Assembly (NCBI GenBank): GCA_026398835.1
Contig: JAPLSD010000870.1
Span: 1-7,001 of the forward strand
Direction of reading: 5' to 3'
From: Pseudomonas sp.
GTDB taxonomy: Bacteria > Pseudomonadota > Gammaproteobacteria > Pseudomonadales > Pseudomonadaceae
DNA length: 7,001 nt
In this document: in pieces, positions 1 to 6,307 of the stretch
Numbering within the stretch: position 1 is the stretch's first letter
Layout of the letters: each line of letters begins with the position of its first letter
The notes under the pieces: model-generated
The model's input: only the letters and a program-made list of their open reading frames with translations
Told to the model about the DNA's origin: nothing
Databases searched by the model: none
Position numbers and translations under genes: made by a program

Positions 1-82
1 GCGTCGGACTTTGAGCGTGGGCAGCAGCGGCTGTCCATGCGCTCATAACGGCGATGGCTAGCGTGCGGTGGTGCGCGTGCAT
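1..82 (-). CDS. bcsC: Cellulose export protein BcsC, N-terminal 27 codons (partial)
   Basis: Only the start is in the window; the gene continues past position 1. BcsC is the large cellulose exporter, with periplasmic TPR repeats followed by an outer-membrane beta-barrel. What is visible is a Sec-type signal peptide: the protein begins MHAHHRTLAIAV, continues through an alanine-rich hydrophobic stretch and reaches a likely cleavage site AHA|QSPT near residue 23. The ATG lies inside the 3' end of the bcsZ remnant in another frame, overlapping it by 25 bp. A Shine-Dalgarno GGGAG sits 5 nt upstream. The identification rests mainly on gene order (bcsC follows bcsZ in cellulose operons) plus the export signal, because no TPR or barrel sequence can be seen. 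An alternative start at the internal ATG (codon 13) would leave a much shorter signal peptide and has no comparable ribosome binding site. Confidence 0.75.
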   Translation of the reverse strand, partial: MHAHHRTLAIAVMSAWTAAAAHAQSPT

Positions 83-87
83 GCGGT

Positions 88-92
88 CTCCC
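88..92 (-). promoter_or_regulatory. Ribosome binding site of bcsC
   Basis: GGGAG on the minus strand, 5 nt before the bcsC ATG. It lies within the last codons of the decayed bcsZ. It therefore decides the bcsC start and may explain why this end of bcsZ has been retained. Confidence 0.6.
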
Positions 93-256
93 AGGAGAGT
101 TTCAGCGTTCCGTCTTCCCGGAATCGATAATGTTTATCTGCCCAGCCGAGCGCGAACAGGCTGAGCATGAAGTTGTAGTAACGCGGCGGACCGGCGTCGG
201 CATCACCTGCGCGTGTTTCCGCGCAGGCCTTGGCGAAGTGAAGCATCCCGGCTGCT

Positions 257-286
257 CATGGACGAAACAGGCATGAACGACACAGG
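257..286. repeat. Two-copy 15-bp tandem repeat in the bcsZ remnant
   Basis: Two adjacent 15-bp units, CATGGACGAAACAGG at 257-271 and CATGAACGACACAGG at 272-286, match at 13 of 15 positions. A further CATG begins a third, broken copy. The repeat falls in the short stretch between the preserved bcsZ start and the recognisable BcsZ C-terminus, so it may mark or adjoin the deletion junction. Confidence 0.6.
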
Positions 287-296
287 CATGCGCGGT

Positions 297-2600
297 TCAT
301 TGGCCAAGACGACGTTTGGCCCGTAAGCGCAGGGCCAGGTAGGCCATCGAAGCAAGCAGCAGGACCCCGAGGAGGGTGAACAGCATGAGCGCCACTACGT
401 TTTGCGAGAGGTACCACTGCAGATAGCGCAATGGACCCAAGTGCCCGATGTAGTAATCCTGCTCGGCGACCAGCGATTCAACATGCTTGCCCCTGACCAC
501 CACCAGACTGCCTTGCAACTTGTGGGCGTTTTCTTCGCTGCTGAGCAGGGCGTCGGTCACCTCGGCCAGGCCGCTTGGCCTTGCGCTGGCGATAAACACC
601 ACACTGCGGCCACTCTTGAGCGGCGATTCAAATCCGGTCAGATAAGCACTGCCGTCCTCAGCGGAAAACCTGAAGCTGTTGCGCGCTTCGCGCAGATTGG
701 TTTTCGCATCCGGGCTGATCCAGTTACGCAAACGCAAGGGCAGGTCAGACAGCTCAAAGTACTGCGCAGCGTCTTCGCCCTTGGCTGGCAGAAGGTTTTT
801 CCATTGCTCCAGCAGAGGCTGATTGTTGCCCGAGGCGAGCACCAGCAAATCTCTGTCGCGTTGCGCGTCGACCTGGTCGGCGTGGACCACCTTCACGCCG
901 GTGGCTGGATAGCCAGTGGAGTCGCCGAAGCGGCCCAGCAGAGTCAGATAGGCGCTCAGATCGGCCGCGCCTGGATCATTGGGCAGGATCACCGATGTTT
1001 CAGACAGGTCGGCCATGCGGGTGAAGGGGAAACCACTGTCCTTGAACACCCCGAGGTTGGGCATGGCCATAAAGTGGTCGTATTGGCTGAGGTCCAGGGT
1101 TGAATCCGGGTCGATCACACCGCGCATGTTGTCGATGATGATGTCGCGGCATTCGCCCTGTTTGATGTAGTCATACATAAAACGAAATTGCAGGCGCGAT
1201 TGCAGCGCGACTGAATTGAGCGGCAACAGCATGCGCGACGTGCGGGCCAGGCTGTCGTCGGTTTTGAGCATCGCCAGCAGGCTGTCGCTGTTGCCGAGCT
1301 TCTCGATCGAAGGCAGATCGATCGACTTGATAAAGGTGTCGTTGAAGCTGATCAGCAACGAGGAATTGGTGGAGACCGGTTGCGGGGTATAGCGGTACTT
1401 CAGGTCAAGTTGCGCGCCGGGCTCACGCCAGTTGAACAGGTCGGGTGGCAAGCGCAGCGCAACCGTCATTTGTCCGGGGTTATAACCCGACACATTGAGT
1501 TCTGTGGGTTTCGCCAGTTCACCCAGACGAACCGGGCGATCGGAGGGCAGCCAGTTTGGCGCGTCGTACGGTTGGCGTGGCTTGAGCGAGTCGATCCGGT
1601 CGATCACCACGCTCTGCCCGGAAAAGGCCGAGCCGCCGAGGGCCAACGCTGTCGCGGCGATTTTGAGATCGGCGCCATCGCGCCCGGAGACGATCAACAG
1701 CTTGCCCTGAGCATCATTCGGGTTGCTCACGAGTGTCAATGTCGGCCCCGTGGCCTCTTTGATCGATAAGCCACTCAAGGTTGTTGATTCGCTACCGCTG
1801 ACAAACACCACGGCGTTGCCTTTAGCCGGCAGGCTGGTGAGGCTGGCGGGGAAGGTTGCGCCGCGGTAGCTGGCCAGGGCGCCAAACCAGGAAGACAGGA
1901 TGCCAGCGGCCTCAAGCCCGGAACCGTCAGGGCGAGAGGCGAACACGAAGGGCAGCTTCAAGGGCAAGGCATCTCGACGATCGAACAAGGGCTGCGGCAG
2001 CGCGGACAAATCGTTGGGTTGTCTAATCGAGGACACCTGGAGGCTCAGCTGGCTCTCGTTGCCGATCCTGGCCCAAAGGCTGGAGTGCAAAGGGTCTTCA
2101 CATTGCATCGTGTAGTGACCGATGAACTGCAGGCTGAGCCGGTTGAATTCGGTGATGGTCTGCGGCGGAATCTGCACGGTCCGGGTCTGCAATTTACCGG
2201 CCTCTTCCTTCGGCAGGGGCAGGCTGGCGGCCACTTGATCGTTGATCAGCACGTTGATTTGCGAAAGGTCGGCCAGCAGCGCCGGTGAGTAGCTGTACTG
2301 CAGTGTGACGTGCGCCGCCGTGACGACTTCATCGGCGCGCACATTGAAATTCACACTGTCGGTAGCCTCCACACCCTTGAGGTTCATCGAATAGCTTTTG
2401 CCCAGCTCCTTGAGGGTGCGGGTATAGCTGTTGCTCGGGGCATCGGTCCCGGGCAACGGTGCGACCGGCATCTGCGCCGGGTCTGTGGCGCTGATTTGGG
2501 CGGCAGCACTCAAGGCACAGCCGCTCCAGCCCAGTAGCGAGCAGGCGATCAGCATGAGTGAGCGACGAGGAAGAAAGGTCCGGCGAGAGGAAGGCTTCAA
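297..2600 (-). CDS. bcsB: Cellulose synthase periplasmic subunit BcsB
   Basis: BcsB is the membrane-anchored periplasmic partner of BcsA. It is needed for catalysis and guides the glucan toward the outer membrane. The product has 767 residues, a normal length. It has a signal peptide (charged residues 1-14, hydrophobic 15-33, likely cleavage after SAAA near residue 34). A large periplasmic region of alternating carbohydrate-binding-like and flavodoxin-like domains is expected from the family. A C-terminal transmembrane helix spans about 735-757 and is followed by a basic tail (RLRAKRRLGQ). Conserved-looking cysteine patches are MQCEDP (C167) and GECRDI (C484). The start is TTG within TTGA, overlapping the bcsA stop by 4 bp, with no convincing Shine-Dalgarno, so translation probably depends on coupling to bcsA. 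The next in-frame ATG (codon 16) has no better site and would remove the basic n-region. Unusually, the n-region reads SRRTFL, close to a twin-arginine motif. The stop overlaps the start of the bcsZ remnant as ATGA. Confidence 0.96.
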   Translation of the reverse strand: MKPSSRRTFLPRRSLMLIACSLLGWSGCALSAAAQISATDPAQMPVAPLPGTDAPSNSYTRTLKELGKSYSMNLKGVEATDSVNFNVRADEVVTAAHVTLQYSYSPALLADLSQINVLINDQVAASLPLPKEEAGKLQTRTVQIPPQTITEFNRLSLQFIGHYTMQCEDPLHSSLWARIGNESQLSLQVSSIRQPNDLSALPQPLFDRRDALPLKLPFVFASRPDGSGLEAAGILSSWFGALASYRGATFPASLTSLPAKGNAVVFVSGSESTTLSGLSIKEATGPTLTLVSNPNDAQGKLLIVSGRDGADLKIAATALALGGSAFSGQSVVIDRIDSLKPRQPYDAPNWLPSDRPVRLGELAKPTELNVSGYNPGQMTVALRLPPDLFNWREPGAQLDLKYRYTPQPVSTNSSLLISFNDTFIKSIDLPSIEKLGNSDSLLAMLKTDDSLARTSRMLLPLNSVALQSRLQFRFMYDYIKQGECRDIIIDNMRGVIDPDSTLDLSQYDHFMAMPNLGVFKDSGFPFTRMADLSETSVILPNDPGAADLSAYLTLLGRFGDSTGYPATGVKVVHADQVDAQRDRDLLVLASGNNQPLLEQWKNLLPAKGEDAAQYFELSDLPLRLRNWISPDAKTNLREARNSFRFSAEDGSAYLTGFESPLKSGRSVVFIASARPSGLAEVTDALLSSEENAHKLQGSLVVVRGKHVESLVAEQDYYIGHLGPLRYLQWYLSQNVVALMLFTLLGVLLLASMAYLALRLRAKRRLGQ

Positions 2601-4828
2601 GATCGTTGCGTGTCCGCGGTGGAGTCGATAGGTGATGGAGCGTCCGAGCGTTTGCGCAGCAGCGCCTGGCCGTCCTTTAGGGTTGCAACGAACAAGCGCA
2701 GGATGGCGCGTAAGCCGATGCTGCTGACCTCCCGCAGCGCCGACATAGGGGCGTCGAGGCGGCCGTTACCCCAGGTGTTGGCCCAGGTGTCGGCCCGTGA
2801 AAATGTCAGTCGCACCAGTTCACTTTGCTGGCGCAGGGTCAAACCCTCGAATTGCACGCCCGCCACGTTGTCGTTGCTGAAGATCGTTGTTGCTGGGAAG
2901 AGGCTTGAAGGGGGCGAACGCAGAATGCAGAGCCGCAGCTTCTCATTGACGCTGAGCTGAACCTGCGGTGGCAGTGCCAGGCCTACGCCGTTCTGTGAGA
3001 AGTCCTGGGTTTTGCATTCGAACGAGGTGCCGTCTTCGCGAAAGGCGCGCACGGGCAGATCCGCGGGCACCCTGGGTTCGGTGCGCACCTGAGAGGACTC
3101 ACTGGCCACCGCCACGGCGGTGCTGACGATGATGATGTTGTACACAGTCCACGCCAGGTTGATCAGCAGGGTAGTGGCCTCGGCCGAATCACTGCCTATC
3201 AGTTTCACCACGCCGATCACCAGACCGATCATGTTCAAGGTCAGCAAGACGATGTAAGGCCGCGCGAGCTTCCAGTCGAAATAGTCCTCCTCGATGGTGC
3301 CGCCCTTGTCGGTCACGTTGAATTTGCCCAGCGAAGGGCTGATCAGGGCGAACAGTACTGGCCGCATGATGTACCAGGCCAAAACCGACTCATACACTTC
3401 GTTCCAGAAGGAATGGCGGAAGCGCCCCTGGATGCTGGAGTTGGTCAGGCTGGAATGGAAAATATGCGGCAGTACATAGACCGTGACCATCAACGCCGAG
3501 GCATGAAAAATCTGCGCGTCGAAAATCAGGTAGGCCAAGGGCGCGGTCAAGAACACCAGGCGAGGCAGGCTGTAGAAAAAGTGCATCATGGCGTTGAGGT
3601 AGCAGATGCGCTGCCCCAGGTTCAGTCCTTTGCCAAACAGCGGATTGTCGGTCCGAAAAATCTGCGCCATGCCCCGCGCCCAGCGTATGCGCTGACTGAT
3701 GTGCCGGGAAAGGCTTTCGGTGGCAAGTCCTGCCGCTTGTGGAATGGCGAGGTAGGCGGTGTTGTAACCACGGCGATTGAGCTTGAGTGCCGTGTGCGCA
3801 TCCTCCGTCACGGTTTCGGTGGCGATGCCGCCGACTTCCAGCAAGTGAGTCCGCCGGATGACCGCGCAAGAGCCACAGAAGAATGTCGCGTTCCACAGGT
3901 CGTTGCCGTCCTGCACAAGGCCGTAGAACAGCTCACCTTCATTGGGTACCGAGCGAAAGGTATCGAGGTTTTTTTCGAACGGGTCGGGTGAATAGAAGAA
4001 GTGCGGCGTTTGCAGCAACGCCAGGTTTGGGTCCTTTAAAAACCAGCCCATGGTGATCTGCAGGAAGGAGCGGGTGGGCACGTGGTCGGCGTCGAATATG
4101 GCAATGAATTCGCCATCGGTGACTTTGAGCGCCTCGTTGAGATTGCCGGCCTTGGCATGCTGATTGTTGTCGCGGGTGATGTAGTTGACACCAATCTGCT
4201 GGCAGAAAACCTTGAATTCCTCCCGACTTCCGTCATCGAGCATGTGCACACGCAGTTTGCCCTCGGGCCAGTCGATGGCCTGAGCGGCGAGCACCACCAG
4301 TTTGACGATACCCAGCGATTCGTTATAGGTGGGAATGAAGACGTCTACCGTCGGCCATTCAGCGAGCGGCTGTTGCAGAAACTGCGGTTTGCGGTGCAGC
4401 GGCCAGGCGGTCTGTATGTAGCCGAACACAAGGACGAGCAAGGCATAAAGCTCGGCCAGCACCAACCCGTAGCCAAATACCGCATCCTGCCAGTTGTCGA
4501 AGTCCAGGGTGTCGGACAGGCGCCAATACATGTAGCGCAACGACGCGATCAGCGAGAGGGTGATCAGCGTCAGGATCGCCAGACGCCCGGCTCGCCTGCG
4601 GATGATCAGGCTGGTGGCGAAGCAGACGGAGGCGAACGCTGCCTGGGAATACAGATTCAGCGGCGCGGTGAGGATACCCAGAACCAACAACGCTGCGATC
4701 AGCCCGGCTGAGATCTTCAGGCCTTGGCGGCAGCGCAGGGGCCATCGACTGACGTGAGCCTGCACAGTATCCAGCAGCCCCTCCAACCACCACGTCTTCT
4801 CAGGTGCCTGATTCAGCTGAGCGGTCAA
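2597..4828 (-). CDS. bcsA: Cellulose synthase catalytic subunit BcsA (UDP-forming, PilZ domain)
   Basis: Inner-membrane family-2 glycosyltransferase that polymerises UDP-glucose into beta-1,4-glucan and moves the chain through its own membrane channel. It has 743 residues. Hydrophobic segments near 41-56, 60-76, 83-100 and 117-138 precede a cytosolic GT domain. The GT motifs are all visible: DDG (198-200), DAD (246-248), FFCGS (316-320), TED (341-343) and QRIRW (379-383). Further membrane segments follow (about 408-460, 480-498, 523-545, 551-575). The gating-loop motif FNVTDKG begins at 503. The C-terminal PilZ domain has RTEPR (582-586) and DFSQNG (609-614), the residues that bind cyclic di-GMP, so activity is probably controlled by this messenger. 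The start is TTG, overlapping the bcsQ stop as TTGA, with CAGG 7 nt upstream. No ATG is available before residue 99, well inside the membrane region. All catalytic residues looked for are present, so the enzyme should be active. Confidence 0.98.
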   Translation of the reverse strand: MTAQLNQAPEKTWWLEGLLDTVQAHVSRWPLRCRQGLKISAGLIAALLVLGILTAPLNLYSQAAFASVCFATSLIIRRRAGRLAILTLITLSLIASLRYMYWRLSDTLDFDNWQDAVFGYGLVLAELYALLVLVFGYIQTAWPLHRKPQFLQQPLAEWPTVDVFIPTYNESLGIVKLVVLAAQAIDWPEGKLRVHMLDDGSREEFKVFCQQIGVNYITRDNNQHAKAGNLNEALKVTDGEFIAIFDADHVPTRSFLQITMGWFLKDPNLALLQTPHFFYSPDPFEKNLDTFRSVPNEGELFYGLVQDGNDLWNATFFCGSCAVIRRTHLLEVGGIATETVTEDAHTALKLNRRGYNTAYLAIPQAAGLATESLSRHISQRIRWARGMAQIFRTDNPLFGKGLNLGQRICYLNAMMHFFYSLPRLVFLTAPLAYLIFDAQIFHASALMVTVYVLPHIFHSSLTNSSIQGRFRHSFWNEVYESVLAWYIMRPVLFALISPSLGKFNVTDKGGTIEEDYFDWKLARPYIVLLTLNMIGLVIGVVKLIGSDSAEATTLLINLAWTVYNIIIVSTAVAVASESSQVRTEPRVPADLPVRAFREDGTSFECKTQDFSQNGVGLALPPQVQLSVNEKLRLCILRSPPSSLFPATTIFSNDNVAGVQFEGLTLRQQSELVRLTFSRADTWANTWGNGRLDAPMSALREVSSIGLRAILRLFVATLKDGQALLRKRSDAPSPIDSTADTQRS

Positions 4829-5997
4829 GGCGTAACCTGCTGGTTGCAGGCATCCGGGAGAAGCAGGGCGTGGACCGCGCGTGACAGCGAAAGAATGTCC
4901 CGACAGCCAATGCTGTCAGGTGAGTACTGCAGTGGGTCCCGACCATAGGCCAGCGACTCGTTGAGCTGGTGATCGAGGCGAATCGTCCCGATCAGGCCAG
5001 CACCGAGCCGCCGCTGAAACAGCACACCCATATCCCTGCTGAACGAGCGCGAGTCATCCCGTTGGTTGAGCACATACCTGTGCTGTTGCGCACTTCGCCG
5101 GCTGGTTTCCAGCCACTGTGTCATGGTGTCCAGTGCCAGGTAGGAGGCCGCGTCGGCCACCGTCATCACCAGTACCAGATCGGCGGCGTCGAGTGCCTGA
5201 TGCGAATAGACGGTCGCGCCCGAAGGGGTGTCCAGGATCACAGTATCGTTTTCGCTGAGGTTCATCGACGCCAAGTGCTTATTCAACCAGTCGGGATCTT
5301 CAAGCATCAGCTGCTTGAGCGATCGGCGAGCGTTCACATCACCCGCGCCGAAAGGCAGGCACTCAGTGTCGCCATAGCCCGGTAGGCAATGGGCAACCCA
5401 GTCTGCGTCCTGCTGTTTCAGCTGGATCAGCCCAGGAACCTGTTGGGTGATGCCCAGGTGGCTGGACAGCGCGTTTTGCGGGTCCAGATCAATGGCGATG
5501 GTTCGCCCGCCAGGGCGCCGAAGTGTTTTCGCAAGGCCGGCGACGACGGTGCTTTTACCCACCCCACCGTTCGCCGAAACGATAGCGATGACCTTCGCCC
5601 TGGTCCGCTTGCGAGCCGTTTCCGGCAGGCCGTCTCTACGAACCTGGTTGAGTTCATGCAACAGGTCGCTCAATCGCTGACGGTCACCCGTTGCAGAACC
5701 CGCCGATGGCTCGGTCAGGGGGAGGGACTTCGGCGAAGGTAGCGAGAAGACAACAGGCTTCGCAGGCTCGACCGGCGCGCCAATCAATAAAGGAGGCTGT
5801 GGTTCGTTAAGTAGCAACACAGGGGGAGTGGGTGCTGGGGGAGACAACGCCACCGACTGCTCTGGCTCAGTCACGGGTACTGAAGGTGGCACCGGGTCAT
5901 CTTTGAAATCTTTATAGTTCGGTTGTATTTCCTGGTAGCTTTCCGCATTGGTGCCAAAACGTGTAAAAAGTTTCGTAATATCGTCTACATATTTCAT
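4825..5997 (-). CDS. bcsQ: Cellulose operon MinD/ParA-family ATPase (BcsQ/WssA type) with proline-rich N-terminus
   Basis: P-loop ATPase of the MinD/ParA (SIMIBI) class that heads Pseudomonas-type cellulose operons. Homologues help place or assemble the synthase at the membrane. It has 390 residues. Residues 1-25 form a conserved-looking module (DDITKLFTRFG, then YQEI at 21-24). Residues 35-97 are very rich in proline. The ATPase domain starts near 134. It has a P-loop NGGVGKST (143-150), a switch-like DLDPQN (170-175) and a Walker B-type strand TVILDTPSG (D256). In the classic deviant Walker A motif, KGGxGK[ST], the first residue is lysine; here it is Asn143. The N-terminal module resembles, from memory, the shared N-terminus of BcsP/BcsO-type accessory proteins, so this may be a natural fusion; that is inference. 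The start is ATG with only a weak upstream site. The stop overlaps bcsA by 4 bp, and the gene is first in the operon. The symbol wssA would also fit. Confidence 0.88.
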   Translation of the reverse strand: MKYVDDITKLFTRFGTNAESYQEIQPNYKDFKDDPVPPSVPVTEPEQSVALSPPAPTPPVLLLNEPQPPLLIGAPVEPAKPVVFSLPSPKSLPLTEPSAGSATGDRQRLSDLLHELNQVRRDGLPETARKRTRAKVIAIVSANGGVGKSTVVAGLAKTLRRPGGRTIAIDLDPQNALSSHLGITQQVPGLIQLKQQDADWVAHCLPGYGDTECLPFGAGDVNARRSLKQLMLEDPDWLNKHLASMNLSENDTVILDTPSGATVYSHQALDAADLVLVMTVADAASYLALDTMTQWLETSRRSAQQHRYVLNQRDDSRSFSRDMGVLFQRRLGAGLIGTIRLDHQLNESLAYGRDPLQYSPDSIGCRDILSLSRAVHALLLPDACNQQVTP

Positions 5998-6088
5998 GCG
6001 CTGTACCAGGAATGAACTAACTCGGAACTCAGCATTCCATTAACTTAACAACGTTGATGCGTCGTCTTGGCGTTGGCGGAGTGGCGCT

Positions 6089-6117
6089 AATTTCGGGCGT
6101 CTGCGTCTGGGTGTCAA
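6089..6117 (-). promoter_or_regulatory. Possible sigma-70 promoter for the cellulose operon
   Basis: On the minus strand a perfect -35 hexamer TTGACA lies at 6117-6112. After a 17-nt spacer the -10 position reads GAAATT (6094-6089), which matches the TATAAT consensus at only 3 of 6 bases. It faces bcsQ and lies about 115 nt upstream of its ATG, leaving room for a leader. The weak -10 would fit a promoter that needs an activator, but this is inference. Confidence 0.3.
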
Positions 6118-6121
6118 CGAT

Positions 6122-6205
6122 TGTTATAAAAAGTCATTAACGGTTGTTAGTGTCCAGCTCAGTGTTATCAAGGTGTTATGTTATTGGTGGAAAGTGTGAA
6201 TGTTA
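6122..6205 (+). repeat. Cluster of six TGTTA pentamers
   Basis: TGTTA begins at 6122, 6145, 6163, 6174, 6179 and 6201, all on the plus strand. One copy in the opposite orientation (TAACA, 6046-6050) lies closer to bcsQ. Two copies lie in the longer repeat GTGTTAT (6162-6168 and 6173-6179), spaced 11 bp, about one helical turn. Six copies in 84 bp is far above chance even allowing for AT-richness. It may be an array of protein-binding sites; the protein is unknown. Confidence 0.45.
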
Positions 6206-6211
6206 GAATGC

Positions 6212-6224
6212 GTCAAATAGTGAC
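6212..6224. promoter_or_regulatory. GTCA-N5-TGAC dyad, FleQ-like candidate operator
   Basis: GTCAAATAGTGAC is an inverted repeat of GTCA/TGAC. The published FleQ site in P. aeruginosa, as I remember it, is GTCA, then NTAAAT, then TGAC, one base longer in the middle. A second, half-matching site GTCATTAA lies at 6133-6140. FleQ is a cyclic di-GMP-responsive regulator that controls cellulose genes in several pseudomonads, which makes the match plausible in this position. The one-base shorter spacer counts against it. Confidence 0.3.
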
Positions 6225-6295
6225 TACCGAATGAGGTGTAATGTGATCATCAGTAATGGGTGTATTTATCGGGAGAAATAATTTTCCGGCGCGAT

Positions 6296-6299
6296 GGAG
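6296..6299 (+). promoter_or_regulatory. Ribosome binding site of the 122-residue gene
   Basis: GGAG 8 nt upstream of a TTG codon. It supports TTG at 6308 as the start rather than the in-frame ATG at 6329, which has no purine-rich site before it. Confidence 0.5.
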
Positions 6300-6307
6300 T
6301 GTGAGTT

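Larger units (their letters stand above)
58..300 (-). pseudogene. bcsZ: Remnant of periplasmic endo-1,4-glucanase BcsZ (GH8) with internal deletion
   Basis: BcsZ is the periplasmic family-8 cellulase found between bcsB and bcsC in proteobacterial cellulose operons, usually about 370 residues. Here the slot holds only 81 codons. An ATG overlaps the bcsB stop as ATGA, the usual coupling in this operon. The frame reads MNRACLCRSCLFRP and then hits TGA at codon 15. The same frame reopens and runs to TAG at 58-60. Its last part, PPRYYNFMLSLFALGW, then RFREDGTLKLSWE and a terminal Cys, resembles the C-terminus of BcsZ as I remember it. The catalytic core with its acidic residues is missing. Translation could restart at the ATG at 246 to give 62 residues, but no clear Shine-Dalgarno precedes it and such a piece would have neither signal peptide nor active site. 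I read this as an in-frame internal deletion of roughly 850-900 bp plus a stop. An assembly error cannot be excluded from one sequence. Confidence 0.72.
5998..6307. promoter_or_regulatory. Divergent AT-rich control region between the cellulose operon and the 122-residue gene
   Basis: About 310 bp without a convincing gene, clearly richer in A and T than the cellulose genes. It must hold the promoter of the leftward cellulose operon and that of the rightward gene pair. It contains a TTGACA element on the minus strand, a GTCA-N5-TGAC dyad, a cluster of six TGTTA pentamers between 6122 and 6205, an 8-bp palindrome CAACGTTG at 6049-6056 and a TGATCA palindrome at 6244-6249. A TAGAAT hexamer at 6204-6209 could be a plus-strand -10, but a good -35 at proper spacing is lacking. 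I saw no sigma-54 site of the TGGCAC-N5-TTGC type, and no small gene. Confidence 0.6.

Noticed and set aside
203..289. A 28-residue minus-strand frame starting MPVSFMPVSSM in the bcsZ remnant
   Set aside because: Short, no Shine-Dalgarno, and its repeated start simply reflects the 15-bp tandem repeat; the BcsZ-like frame explains the region better.
402..1103. A 233-codon plus-strand open frame inside bcsB
   Set aside because: It lies opposite a well-supported bcsB, shows no recognisable domain and is expected from GC-rich codon use on the other strand.
2500..2600. Possible lipobox in BcsB (LIAC near residues 17-20, or WSGC near 25-28)
   Set aside because: LIAC is at the start of the hydrophobic region, too early for cleavage, and WSGC has Trp at the -3 position. 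A normal signal peptide ending SAAA is a better fit.
3413..3991. A 192-codon plus-strand open frame inside bcsA
   Set aside because: It is antisense to the catalytic core of bcsA, where the motifs fix the minus-strand frame; no domain or convincing start.
4082..4711. A 209-codon plus-strand open frame inside bcsA
   Set aside because: Antisense to bcsA; a composition-driven shadow without family resemblance.
4969..5385. A 138-codon plus-strand open frame inside bcsQ
   Set aside because: Antisense to the ATPase domain of bcsQ; no recognisable features.
6271..6287. Imperfect inverted repeat GGAGAAAT/AATTTTCC upstream of the 122-residue gene
   Set aside because: The arms match at only about 6 of 8 bases and are AT-rich; not distinguishable from chance.
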